Shown here: positions 31,237 to 40,402 of the stretch, in pieces
How the letters are laid out: each line of letters opens with the position of its first letter
Position numbering within the stretch: position 1 is the first letter of the stretch
DNA from: Blastocladiella emersonii ATCC 22665
Taxonomy: Eukaryota > Blastocladiomycota > Blastocladiomycetes > Blastocladiales > Blastocladiaceae
Direction: 5' to 3'
NCBI GenBank assembly: GCA_025594325.1
Contig: JANHCV010000002.1
Coordinates: 620,001-684,000 of the forward strand
DNA length: 64,000 nucleotides
The notes under the pieces: generated by a model
What the model was told of the DNA's origin: nothing
Seen by the model: the letters and a program-made list of their open reading frames with translations, nothing else
The model's database searches: none
Position numbers and translations under genes: made by a program

Positions 31237-32278
31237 CGGGATGATGGAAGCGCGTGCTGGGTCAAATGATGTATCGTTGTTGCATGGGTCAGAGGTGCCG
31301 ACGAGAGCGTGGATCGGCGGGCGCAGGACCGAAAGTCAAGCGAGCGCCCGCCCTCGTTTGCACGGAGCAAGCGCGCCGGCCGAGCCGCAGCCCAGGTCGG
31401 CCGATGTGCTTCAACGTGACCTGCGGCCCTCTCAACTCAATCGCAGGACCCCACGGAGCACCTCCCAGGTGGATTCAACGCGTCCGGGGAGAGGACCGTC
31501 GCGCAAAGGTCGTGCTCACTTACTATCAGCGTCACTTCACGGGCGTAGGCGCATCCACTCAACGCAGACCAACCCAGGGCGGATCAGAGAACCCAACTGC
31601 CCAGGATCTGCGCTCGCCGAGGCGCCCAAGTTCGCACACTCCCGCCGTACCGTATGCGCTCAGTCACGACGGAAGCGTGAGCTTGCGTGCGCTACCTGTG
31701 CCCAATGAGAGTCTCCTCGCGCTGGCCGTGTGGTGCTCCTCTTCCAGCGGATTGAGGCGAGAGTCGGCGGCGTCGAAGGTCGGATGTCCAAGACGCGCCC
31801 CGGCAATGTCGACGAGCTCCTCTTGTAAACCGGATCCGCAGCATGTGATTGCATGGAGCGCCAAGGATGCATGGGCAGGGAGGTTTCGCGACGTAGGGGA
31901 AGGAGGGAGCTGGACGCGACCGAGAGCGGAACAGCGCGTCGCGCGACACGCGGCGCGACGCGGGCGCGAGACAAACGCGTCTCGCAGGCACCGGTTTCGC
32001 GGATCGACCTCGCCGGTTGCACCTCTCTGCCAGGCTCTCGTTCTCGAGCGAATGCTACACTGATGGAAAGGCCTTGCGGCTGCTCGAACAACGACCTGGG
32101 GGTGATGCGCAGGGCGTGGAAGCCGGCGGACGGAGCTTGCCGTCGACGTGGCCTCGCTGCTTCGGCGCGGGCGGCAAGGAAGTGTCGCTCGCGGGGCAAA
32201 CAAACTGTCAGAAACAGGTTGGCGGGAGCAGCAGCACGCGTTGCTATATTCCTCCGCGGATCCCGACACAAAAACCGT
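31237..32278. other. Intergenic stretch without supportable gene
   Basis: About 1 kb between the starts and ends of flanking minus-strand genes. Open frames here are short or lack coding character. No repeat or RNA gene was recognised. Confidence 0.45.
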
Positions 32279-33199
32279 CTACGAGAAGCTGGCCTTGATC
32301 GACGACGCGGTCATGTCTGCGAGCCAGCCGGTGACCTTCCCCGTGAGCTTGGTCTTGGCCTCGGACACCTTGCCCGAGATCTTGCCCGAGATGCGCTCCT
32401 TGGCGCGCTGCACGCGCGTGCGCGGCACGTAGTGGACGAGCAGGAGCACCTTGCCCGCGGGCTTGATGGCGAGGGCGCCCGCGTTCGTGGCCGCGTCGGG
32501 CGCCGCCGAGTGCAGCGGCACCCACACGGTGCGCGTCGCCTGGCGCGGCGTGAGCCCGGCCTCGGCGGTCGACACGTACTGGCCGCCCTCGGTCGGGTCG
32601 TCGTCGTCAGAGGTCTCGCCGCCGGTGCGCGCGGGCGTCGTCGGGGCCGGCGGGAGCGCCGTGGCGACGAGCGGCTCGTCGTGCTCGGTCGCGGCGAACA
32701 GGTCGACGAGGTTGACGGCGCCGTAGCCGATGATGTCGTTGCCCGAGATCGAGTCCTCGTCGTACACCTCGAGCCGGAGCACGCGCGGCCCGCCGAGCGT
32801 GTGGATCGGGAACACGAAGCCCTGGTGGTACACGGGCGAGCCGGTGTTGTCCTCGGTCGTCGTCTTGGCGTAGTGGATCGGGTACTGCTTCGGCGCCTTG
32901 TGCTTCTCGCCGTCCTTGTCCTTGTCCTTGTCGGCAGCCGCGAGCTTGGCGTCGTCGACCTTGCGCTGCGCCACGGCCGCCTTGGCGAGCGCGACCGGCA
33001 TGTCGACGGCGAGCTCGACGAACGGGTCCGAGTGGCCCGTGTAGTCCATGTTCGGCAGGTCAACCGCCTTGACCACCGTCACGCGCAGGATCCCGACGGG
33101 CACCTCAGCCATGGGCCGCTCGGGCGTCGCGGCAGCGTCGCCGGCGCCGCGCGAGGGGCTGATGTGCATCGCGTCGAAGGCGCCGGGCAGAGTCGACAT
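32279..33199 (-). CDS. C2-domain protein, probably calcium binding
   Basis: 306-aa intron-free ORF. The C2 domain starts at about residue 35 (VGILRVTVVKAVDLPNMDYT). Loop 1 has MDYTGHSDPFVEL and loop 3 has VYDEDSISGNDIIG, which supply the Asp ligands of classical C2 domains. A Lys/Asp-rich insert of about 45 residues splits the domain after loop 1. A strand (KVLLLVHYVPRTRVQRAKE) and an amphipathic basic helix (KTKLTGKVTGWLADM) end the protein; the helix may help membrane attachment. It is about the same length as the gene at 34681 and nearly collinear with it, so the two are recent duplicates in inverted orientation around the third member. Confidence 0.85.
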   Translation of the reverse strand: MSTLPGAFDAMHISPSRGAGDAAATPERPMAEVPVGILRVTVVKAVDLPNMDYTGHSDPFVELAVDMPVALAKAAVAQRKVDDAKLAAADKDKDKDGEKHKAPKQYPIHYAKTTTEDNTGSPVYHQGFVFPIHTLGGPRVLRLEVYDEDSISGNDIIGYGAVNLVDLFAATEHDEPLVATALPPAPTTPARTGGETSDDDDPTEGGQYVSTAEAGLTPRQATRTVWVPLHSAAPDAATNAGALAIKPAGKVLLLVHYVPRTRVQRAKERISGKISGKVSEAKTKLTGKVTGWLADMTASSIKASFS

Positions 33200-33558
33200 G
33201 GTCGTTGCGTGTGGTGTGTTTGATTCGTTTGCTTCGTCGCTGGAGAGAGCGAGGGCGGGAGGAGGGTCTCGACGAGGAGCTCGTGGAAGGTTTCGGTCAG
33301 AAGGCGGTGGCGCTCTCCAGCCACTCTACGCGACGTTCACTTGGTCGCCGCGGCCGGCCCAACAAGTCCCCAAAACGAGGTCCTCACGCCGCGAGTCGGA
33401 CGGTGTGTACGGAACAAGGACCGTTATATTACACGATGGCGATGACGACAAGGAAGGAGGAGAGGGGGGTGGTGATACAGGCGGGCGCACACGCGCGCGG
33501 TCGAGCATGCTCGCCGCCGTCGTGCGCCTGCTCCTCGACGACGACAACTCAAAAACGC
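33200..33558 (-). other. Spacer between two C2 genes
   Basis: 359 nt with no ORF that can be supported. It should contain the promoter of the C2 gene starting at 33199. Confidence 0.4.
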
Positions 33559-34236
33559 CTACTTGAAGTACGACTTGACCTGACCGCAGGCGATGTCGGT
33601 GGCGATGTGGACAACTTTGGCCATGAGGGCATTTTTCAGAGCGTCGACCGAGTTGTTGACCTTCTCGGACATGCGCTGAATCGCGGACTTGGGCAGCATG
33701 TGAATCATGAGCTGAAGCTCGCCCGCAGGGCCGCCCTGGGCGTTGGACAGCTTGACCCAGTGGACAGCGGCGCGCTGCTTCTCGGCGAGACGGGTCTCGG
33801 GCGCCTTGTTCGGGTTGTCCTTATCCTCGGCCTCGTCGGCGAGCAGGAACCGCGGGATGTCGACGACAGCGGTCCCGATCAGGTCGTCCTTGTTCCCCGT
33901 GTCCTCGTCGTACACCTCGACGTACAGGACGCGCGGGCCGGTCGCCGAGTAGATGGGCATCGGGAACGCCTCGTTCCACACGGGGTCGTGGTCGTCCGAC
34001 ACCTGGGTGCGCGCGTACAGGACGGGCGGCGCGTCGGTCGCGGCCTTGGCCACGGCCTCGTCGTCGCTCTTCATCTCCTTGGCCTGCTTGGCCGCGAGCT
34101 CCTCGCACTCGGCGGGCGACTTGTCGATCGACACCTTGACGAAGCTGTCGTTGCCGCCCATGAAGTCCATGCGCGGCATGCCGCGGCCCTGGATCACCGT
34201 GACGGACAGGATGGCGGTCGGGACGGCGGCGGTCAT
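33559..34236 (-). CDS. C2-domain protein, divergent member
   Basis: 225-aa ORF from the ATG at 34236; the longer frame upstream begins with GTG, not ATG. The C2 domain occupies about residues 5-185: ILSVTVIQGRGMPRMDFMG, then a Lys/Glu-rich insert, NDSFVKVSID, and loop 3 as VYDEDTGNKDDLIG. Loop 1 reads DFMGGND, so both Asp positions remain. It ends with the same strand-helix unit as its neighbours (ELQLMIHMLPKSAIQRMSEK) and an amphipathic tail ending SYFK. It lies between the two closely similar C2 genes and is divergently transcribed from the one at 34681. Confidence 0.82.
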   Translation of the reverse strand: MTAAVPTAILSVTVIQGRGMPRMDFMGGNDSFVKVSIDKSPAECEELAAKQAKEMKSDDEAVAKAATDAPPVLYARTQVSDDHDPVWNEAFPMPIYSATGPRVLYVEVYDEDTGNKDDLIGTAVVDIPRFLLADEAEDKDNPNKAPETRLAEKQRAAVHWVKLSNAQGGPAGELQLMIHMLPKSAIQRMSEKVNNSVDALKNALMAKVVHIATDIACGQVKSYFK

Positions 34237-34680
34237 GGTCGTGGGGGTGTTGATGCGTTGGATACGTTGCACTCAGCGGTACAAGTGATACGAGCTGCGA
34301 GGGAGGAGGGGAGAGAGGGAAAGGTCGGCCAGGCGGGCCGAGGGTGGAACGCGTCGGTGGCGCTCGCACCTTCGCTCGAAGAAGCGCCGGAACGGGCGCC
34401 GCCGCTTCCGACTCCCCGCTCACGTTGGCCGCTGATCTGTCTGATCCTCGGCCGCCGGTCGCTGGCTGCACCATGCAAAGTGCTTCGCTGCGTCGATCGT
34501 GGCGGACCCGATACGCTGCCGTGCCGTTGGCCAGCGCGGGAGGGCTTCGGGGCTGGCCGGTGAGCGACGCGCGCGCTGTGTGGCTTGGCCGCTGCCGCTG
34601 CACCTGATGTTGGTCGCGGCTCTTGGCGAGACGATCCTCTCTCTCTCAGGCACAAAACGTGTTCCATGAAGCGATAGGCC
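34237..34680. other. Divergent promoter between C2 genes
   Basis: 444 nt separate the two starts. No TATA box was found. The two genes could share regulation through this segment. Confidence 0.4.
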
Positions 34681-35667
34681 ATGACCGCCCTCGACACTCT
34701 GCCGGGCTCGTTCGACTCGTTCCAGGTCAGCCCGCGCGGTGCCGCTGCTCACACCTCGGCGGCGACGGCGACGGCGACGGCGCCGACGCCCGAGCGGCCC
34801 ATGGCCGAGGTGCCCGTCGGTATCCTGCGCGTGACCGTGATCAAGGCCGCCGACCTGCTCAACATGGACTACACGGGCCACTCGGACCCGTACGTCGAGC
34901 TCGCCGTCGACGCGTCCGTGGAGAAAGCGCGCGCCGCGGCCGTGCAGCGCAAGATCGACGACGCCAAGGCGGACGAGCTCGATGCTGCTGCTGCTGCGGC
35001 CACCCCGAAGCAGGACGGCGACGAGCCCAAGGTCAAGCCTAACAAGAAGCCGCTGCAGTACCCGGTCCTGTACGCCAAGACGGCGACGGAGACCGACACC
35101 GGGTCGCCCGTGTTCCACGAGGCCTTCACGTTCCCGATCCACGCGCTGGGTGGGCCGCAGGAGCTCAACCTCGAAGTCTACGATGAGGACTCGTGGAGCA
35201 GCGACGACCTGATCGGCCGCGGGCGCGTCGACCTCAAGGCGCTATTCGCCGTCCCCGAGCAGTCCGAGCCGCTCGTCTCGGACGCGCTCCCGCTGCCCGC
35301 ACCGGCTCCGGTGCCCGTCCAGCGCGACCACCGCTTTCCGCTCCACCGCAGCGACAGCGACGAGGAGTCCGACGGCGGCCGCTTCTGCTCGACCGCCGAC
35401 GCCGGCCTCACGCCGCGCCCCGCCGCATGCACCGTGTGGGTCCCCTTGCTCGGTGGTCCCGACAAGAACGGCAATACGCCCGCCGCGGGTAAGGTGCTCC
35501 TGCTCGTCCATTACGTGCCACGCACGCGCGTGCAGCGCGCCAAGGAGCGCATCTCGGGCAAGGTCCACACCAAGGTGTCCGAGGCCAAGACGAAGCTCAC
35601 GGGTAAAGTGACTAGCTGGCTCGCGGACAAGACGGCGTCGCAGATCAAGGCCAGTTTTCGCTCGTAG
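34681..35667 (+). CDS. C2-domain protein, probably calcium binding
   Basis: 328-aa intron-free ORF. Like the gene at 32279-33199, it begins with a short Ala-rich leader, then PERPMAEVPVGILRVTVIKA and loop 1 MDYTGHSDPYVEL. Loop 3 is VYDEDSWSSDDLIG. The insert after loop 1 is Ala/Lys/Asp-rich and about 50 residues. The C terminus VLLLVHYVPRTRVQRAKERI and KTKLTGKVTSWLADKTASQI is almost identical to that neighbour. Four such genes exist in the window (also 6783 and 33559), which points to local family expansion. Likely roles are calcium-dependent membrane binding or trafficking; nothing in the neighbourhood fixes the pathway. Confidence 0.85.
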   Translation: MTALDTLPGSFDSFQVSPRGAAAHTSAATATATAPTPERPMAEVPVGILRVTVIKAADLLNMDYTGHSDPYVELAVDASVEKARAAAVQRKIDDAKADELDAAAAAATPKQDGDEPKVKPNKKPLQYPVLYAKTATETDTGSPVFHEAFTFPIHALGGPQELNLEVYDEDSWSSDDLIGRGRVDLKALFAVPEQSEPLVSDALPLPAPAPVPVQRDHRFPLHRSDSDEESDGGRFCSTADAGLTPRPAACTVWVPLLGGPDKNGNTPAAGKVLLLVHYVPRTRVQRAKERISGKVHTKVSEAKTKLTGKVTSWLADKTASQIKASFRS

Positions 35668-35796
35668 GTGAGCGCGTCCGCTTGCGTGTCTTGCGACGAA
35701 TCTATCCTCTGTTCACGTTCAATCGCACAAAAACGTCGAAAATACTGATGAGAGCAGGCTTGGAGAGGAAACAGCTTCTCAGCGATGCGGTGCCCG

Positions 35797-35829
35797 TGGC
35801 GACGCCTTCGCGTCGCTCATAACACGTGA
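35797..35829 (+). repeat. Direct repeat, left copy
   Basis: It ends with TCATAACACGTGA, identical to 39601-39613. The preceding 20 nt (TGGCGAC...GCGTCGC) resemble TGGCGACCGCGTTGT of the other copy with a small gap. The two copies bracket the P450 and Ser-Gln repeat genes. Confidence 0.45.
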
Positions 35830-36080
35830 CGGCACCGCCGATCGCGTTGGTCCGCGAAGCCCCCGTTGACCTCGCGCACCGCAACGCGGATCAAATAATC
35901 ACACCGCGCTCATCATTTCATCGATCCACCCGGCCAAGATCAGGCACACCGGGTGCGCACTCGCGGCAACGCGAAAATCGTAGCCAAGGCGAGTAAGTGG
36001 CCTAGGGTTCCTCCCCGCGGCCACGTGCGCTCTGCCGTGCTGAGCTCTCCGTCGGATCCGTGCGCGCTGGGAGCCTAGCG

Positions 36081-36087
36081 TATAAAA
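36081..36087 (+). promoter_or_regulatory. TATA box of the P450 gene
   Basis: TATAAAA, 70 nt before the ATG at 36151, in an otherwise GC-rich promoter. Confidence 0.6.
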
Positions 36088-36150
36088 TGGCCGTCGCCTC
36101 CCCCGCCCTCCCCCCGCGCTCTCAAGGGTTACAGCGTAGCAGAAGCCGCA

Positions 36151-38052
36151 ATGTCATCGACCACCCGCACCGCCATCGACGCCGTCATCAAGGCCATCGC
36201 GCCGCTGCACCTCGACGAGCGCCTCGCGCCGCTTCTGCGGCTCGTCAAGTCGCTCGGCCCGCGCAAGTCGGCGCTCCTCGCCGCGCTCGTGACGTCGGCC
36301 GTCCTCGCCGCACGCGTGTGGTGGAAGGTGGTCCGCGTCCCGCCGCACCTCCGCCACCTGCCGCGCGTGCCCTTCTTCCGCACCATCCGGTTCCTCACGT
36401 CGGGCGAGGGCTTCCTCACGTGGCGACCCAAGTTCCACAAGGTGCTCCGCGAGGACGCGGTGCGCCGCGGGGTCATCGCGTCGGTCGAGGAGACGCCGCG
36501 TATGTGGCTCGCGTGGATGTACGTGCTGCTGCGGTCGCGCATCGCTTGGGCATCGCTGACCCGATCCCGTGTCGACTGCAGGTTCGGCTACTGGACCGTG
36601 GTCGTCGCCAACCCCGAGGACTCGAAGCTCATGTTCAACGCGCACGAGCAGTTCGAGAAGATGGACCCGTCCAAGCGGCCTAACGCCATCAGCCGCGCCC
36701 TGCTCGGCGAGAACATTGTCTCAAGCCAGGTCCGTTTCCCTCATTGTCGTAGCCGTCCGATTACCCACACTGACTCTCGATCGCCCCCCGCTAGACGCCC
36801 GCCTGGAAGCGCCAGCGCAAGGTCGTCAACCCGGCGTTCCGCCGCGGCTGGGCCACGTCGCTGTTCGGCACGCCCGCGCGCGCGCTGCTCGCCGAGCTCG
36901 ACAAGCTTGAGGCTGCGGGCACGCCCGCCGACGTGTCCGACTGGATGCGCCGCATGACGCTCGACGCGCTGTCGCAGGCGGCTTTCGGCACCAACCTCAA
37001 CTCGCTGCAGCACCCCGATGCGCCCATGGTCACCACGTACCACGCCATGATGAAGGGACTGATGGACCCCAAGTTCTTTCTCCTCGGCCCCTTCTGCAAG
37101 CTGCTGCCCAGCTTCCACGACTTTGTCCGCTCGGCCGACACGTTCAACAAGTACATTTACGCGCTGATTGACGCCAAGGCTGCCGAAATGGCCACGCGCC
37201 GTGCGGGCGGGACCGCGGCGGACGGCGGCGACGACGACTCCAAGGACCTGCTCGAGCTCATGGTCGCGGCCAGCGAGTCGGGCGGGATCTCGCACGAGGA
37301 GCTGCGCGCTAACACTATCGTCTTCTTCATCGCCGTACGTCTACTTCGCTCTTGACAACCTACTCTCGACACGATACCCAACGTCATCGCCTCGCCTTGC
37401 GTAGGGCCACGACACGACCGCCAACGCGCTCACGTTCGCGCTGTACTCGCTCGGAATGCACCCCGAGATCCAGCGCAAGGCGCGCGCCGAGGTCCTCGCC
37501 GTCATGGGCGACGTCGAGCGCGGTACCGCCGCGGGCGACTTCCCGTTCCCGACCAACGACGCGCAGAACGGCATGAAGTACCTGACGGCCATCATCAAGG
37601 AGACCATGCGCCTGTACCCGAGCGTGCCCGCCATTGGCATGCGCGAGCTGACCTCCCCCTCTACTCTCTCCTCCGGCCTGCGCCTGCCCAAGGGCACCGT
37701 GGTCGCGTCGGACGTGTTCGCGATGCAGGTCGCGCGCGAGTACTGGGGCGCCGACGCGGCGCAGTTCAAGCCCGAGCGTTGGCTCGCGCCCGCGGCCAAC
37801 GAGGACAAGGTCATGGCCATGAACCCGAGCGCCCACGACTTCAAGTGGGTCCCGTTTGGCGGCGGTCAGCGGATCTGCCTCGGCCAGTCGTTCTCGATCA
37901 TCGAGCAGCGCGTGATTCTCGCGATGCTCCTCCTGCGCTACGAGTGGACCGTCACGGGCAACAAGGCCGCGCTTGCGGGCGTGCCCGACACGACGACGAC
38001 GGGGCTGCTTCACGGGAAGGGCATCGAGATCAAGCTCAAGCGCCGCAACTAG
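36151..38052 (+). CDS. Cytochrome P450 monooxygenase
   Basis: Four exons (36151-36518, 36582-36729, 36795-37334, 37405-38052) give 567 aa. The first donor is the GTACGT at 36519; a GTATGT at 36500 does not keep the frame. An N-terminal anchor of about 18 hydrophobic residues (ALLAALVTSAVLAARVWW) precedes the catalytic domain. Diagnostic motifs are the I-helix GHDTT (residues 353-357), the K-helix KETMRLYP (ExxR) and the heme loop FGGGQRICLG with Cys510 as the iron ligand. Such enzymes sit on the ER face and use a CPR reductase to insert oxygen into lipids, sterols or xenobiotics. The family and substrate cannot be set from motifs; it lacks signs of being CYP51 specifically. Confidence 0.95.
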
Positions 38053-38268
38053 GCGTCGTGCGTGGGTTGTGATGGAGTGGGTGGCGCGTGTTCGTATAGT
38101 ATACCCCCCTTTTATTCTGACCAATCGCGCATACGGGAAGATGTTCTCAGGCGTGCTGGCGTCCCACCCGCCATTTATCGAAGGTGAAAGCTGCGAGAAC
38201 GCTGACATGTCACGAATGCCATTCGGCACGTGTGTGGCGCAACGCGTCCCGATCCGAGAGACAGTGCG

Positions 38269-38284
38269 AGACAATATTGTCTCC
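38269..38284. repeat. Perfect 16-bp palindrome
   Basis: GAGACAATATTGTCTC reads the same on both strands. Flanking bases extend the symmetry to GTGC/GCAC with one inserted base. It could be a dimeric regulator site or an RNA hairpin. Confidence 0.5.
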
Positions 38285-38767
38285 GCACATGTATCGGGGG
38301 ATGTACCGATCAAACGGAGCCCTCTAATGTCTGGGCAGTGTGCGACCTGCTACAGGTCCGCTGGAACGTTCCACCCGTGCTATGGGATTTGAACTCAATA
38401 AAGCATGACGCGAACATGATCCTCGAATCCAACTTTGTGAACGTCTCATGTTCATGCGGAAGAGCTAATTTCGCGCCATGGCCGCCTCGCTCCCGCACTC
38501 CGCAGCCCGCGGCGGTCGCGGTGAACATTCCTCTTTGAGAGTCGATGGCAGGCAGTCTCAAACTAGCAAGACGCGGCTGGAGGACGGAGCGGAGAGCGGT
38601 GCGCTGCACCGGACACTTTGAAACGTGCCGCGGATCGCGGTCCGCGACGGTCATCCGAGAATAGCGACGCGTCGTTCACGCGCGCACGCGTTGCGTTTCT
38701 CACGTTTGCGACCTGAAATAGTTCCCCGCGTGCGGGACTTGAACGCTCGCAGTAGGTTGCCGAAGAG

Positions 38768-38773
38768 TATAAA
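38768..38773 (+). promoter_or_regulatory. TATA box of the Ser-Gln repeat gene
   Basis: TATAAA in GAGTATAAAGTGG, exactly 90 nt upstream of the ATG at 38858. Confidence 0.65.
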
Positions 38774-38857
38774 GTGGACGGCCTCCCCCGCTTCCTTCGA
38801 CTTGAGCTCATCATCAAGCGTCCCTTGCACACTCGCTCAACCTCGCCCACCACCAAG

Positions 38858-39451
38858 ATGACTCTCTGCACCCCGGTCCACATCCCCGCCGTCCAGGCCC
38901 AGTCGCAGTCGCAGTCGCAGTCGCAGATGCAGTTCGGCGGCCACGGCGCCCAGCTGCAGTCGCAGTCGCAGTCCCAGTCGCAGTTCCAGGGCCACCACTC
39001 GGTCGACCAGGCCCAGTCGCAGATGCAGTCGCAGTTCGGCCACGGCTTGGGCGCGCAGCAGCAGTCGCAGGCCCAGACCCAGTGGGGCAACCACCACGGC
39101 GACGTCGCGCAGCACCAGTCGCAGTCGCAGGGCCAGTGGTCTAACGGCCACGGCGATGCTTTCCAGTCGCAGTCGCAGTTCCAGCAGGGCCACAACTCGT
39201 TCGACGGCTTCGTCGGTGGTAACCCGAACACGTGGGGTCCCGCGGGCGACCATGGCCCGATTGGCGGCAACCCGAACACGTGGGGTCCCTCGAGCGACCA
39301 CGGTCCGATCGGCGGCAACCAGAACACGTGGGGTCCCTCTGGCGAGCATGGCCCTATTGGCGGCGACCCGGCCACCTGGGGCCCCTTCGACCCTATTGGC
39401 GGCAACCCCAACACTTGGTCGCACGACACTCACTTCACGACCTTCTTCTAA
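38858..39451 (+). CDS. Ser-Gln-rich protein with C-terminal 16-residue repeats
   Basis: 197-aa ORF. After a short leader (MTLCTPVHIPAV) come about 105 residues dominated by alternating Ser-Gln, with Gly, His and Phe inserted (QSQSQSQSQMQFGGHGAQ). The rest is a tandem repeat of the 16-residue unit GGNPNTWGPAGDHGPI, four copies plus a partial one. There is no signal peptide or membrane helix. The composition is prion-like and could form condensates or fibres, or act as a structural or adhesive protein. The TATA promoter and strong Kozak-like context suggest high expression. Function is unknown. Confidence 0.75.
   Translation: MTLCTPVHIPAVQAQSQSQSQSQMQFGGHGAQLQSQSQSQSQFQGHHSVDQAQSQMQSQFGHGLGAQQQSQAQTQWGNHHGDVAQHQSQSQGQWSNGHGDAFQSQSQFQQGHNSFDGFVGGNPNTWGPAGDHGPIGGNPNTWGPSSDHGPIGGNQNTWGPSGEHGPIGGDPATWGPFDPIGGNPNTWSHDTHFTTFF
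39215..39436 (+). repeat. Tandem 48-nt coding repeat
   Basis: Codes for the 16-residue units at the C terminus of the Ser-Gln protein. Units differ at a few codons (AGD, SSD, SGE at the variable triplet) and the fourth is three residues shorter, showing repeat drift. Confidence 0.75.
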
Positions 39452-39585
39452 AACCGCTAAGACGTCGCGCGGGGTTGGTCCAACAAACTCGGACGGATTC
39501 GGCCGTTTGTTGTATCGCAATCTAGCTCTAATTCACATCTCTTCATTTCTCTAATTCATTTGTGTTTGAAAGCGGTGACGAATGT

Positions 39586-39613
39586 TGGCGACCGCGTTGT
39601 TCATAACACGTGA
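39586..39613 (+). repeat. Direct repeat, right copy
   Basis: Matches 35797-35829, including the 13-mer TCATAACACGTGA. It ends 28 nt before the Fanzor fragment ORF. Confidence 0.45.
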
Positions 39614-39640
39614 TCGGTCGAGTCGCCCAACGTCGAGATC

Positions 39641-40402
39641 ATGCCCGAGGTCGCCAAGATTGCCCGCGAGGTCGTGTCGTCGGTCGTCCTCGAGAGGTCG
39701 CTGTCCTACTCGGTCTCGTCCAAGACGTACCACCACCAGACGCTGCACAACAAGATGATTGAGCGTCGCGCCATGTGGCGCGAGGAGGCGGGCATGCCCG
39801 AGGAGGACCTCAAGCATTCGCTCGCCGCTCGTGGCGACCCCAAGAAGTCGACTGGTCGTGACTACGTCGCCCAGGCCAAGGCGCTTGTTGAGAGCCTCGA
39901 CAAGCGTTTCGCTGAGGAGTTCCACGACCGCCTGCCGCGCATGCGGTTCATGGTCGAGGTCCGCGAGCGCAGGTGGTGGTCCGAGCTCGCGTACTCGCTG
40001 CGCGACGCGGTCGTCATGGTCGGGTGCAACCTACACGGTTTCGGCATGGTCTCGTCCAAGCTGAAAGCGCCTGTCAAGACCATGATCCGCGAGCTGCGCG
40101 CCGCCGGCATCCCCGTGTACCTGGTCGAGGAGAACTACTCGTCCAAGTGGTGCGCGGCGTGCTTCTTCGCCGACCCTACGGCCGACAACGAGACCTTCAA
40201 CCTCACGGGCAAGTCGTACAAGACGCGGACGTGCCGCACGTGCGGCGTTCGGGTCCAGCGGGACCGCAACGCCGCGGTCAACATCTTCGGGTTCGCGCTC
40301 GGCCACTACCACTTTGTCCGCGTCGCGCCTCAGCCCAAGTCCACGTCGTCGTCGTCGTCGTCGCCGCAGGTCTTGCCCTCCTCACCGTCGACTTCGTCCT
40401 GA
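39641..40402 (+). CDS. Fanzor-like (TnpB-related) RNA-guided nuclease, C-terminal fragment
   Basis: 253-aa ORF. Its last third has the hallmarks of eukaryotic Fanzor proteins: LVEENYSSKWCAACF (E163/E164, C171, C174), then C198 and C201 of the second zinc pair, and RDRNAAVNIFG with D208 as the RuvC-III aspartate. Residues 28-150 follow the Fanzor spacing between RuvC-I and RuvC-II (SSKTYHHQTLHNKMIERR, VVMVGCNLHGFG, KAPVKTMIREL). The N-terminal guide-binding region and RuvC-I aspartate are absent; a TGA at 39611 closes the frame upstream and the DNA there looks like a 3' UTR. A short Ser-rich tail ends the protein. It is probably a truncated, non-cutting relic or a domesticated zinc-ribbon fragment. 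Transposon ends were not found. Confidence 0.75.
   Translation: MPEVAKIAREVVSSVVLERSLSYSVSSKTYHHQTLHNKMIERRAMWREEAGMPEEDLKHSLAARGDPKKSTGRDYVAQAKALVESLDKRFAEEFHDRLPRMRFMVEVRERRWWSELAYSLRDAVVMVGCNLHGFGMVSSKLKAPVKTMIRELRAAGIPVYLVEENYSSKWCAACFFADPTADNETFNLTGKSYKTRTCRTCGVRVQRDRNAAVNIFGFALGHYHFVRVAPQPKSTSSSSSSPQVLPSSPSTSS

Larger units (their letters stand above)
35668..36150. other. Intergenic region upstream of the P450
   Basis: It contains one copy of a 28-33-nt direct repeat (35797-35829) and the P450 TATA box. No ORF is supported. Confidence 0.45.
38053..38857. other. Intergenic region with palindrome, motif copy and TATA box
   Basis: It holds GTGGCGCAACGCGT (38234-38247), a 16-bp perfect palindrome (38269-38284) and the TATA box at 38768. 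No gene is supported. Confidence 0.5.

Noticed and set aside
36500-36505. GTATGT as donor of the first P450 intron
   Set aside because: Using it breaks the frame before FGYWTVVV; the GTACGT at 36519 keeps it and retains TPRMWLAWM.
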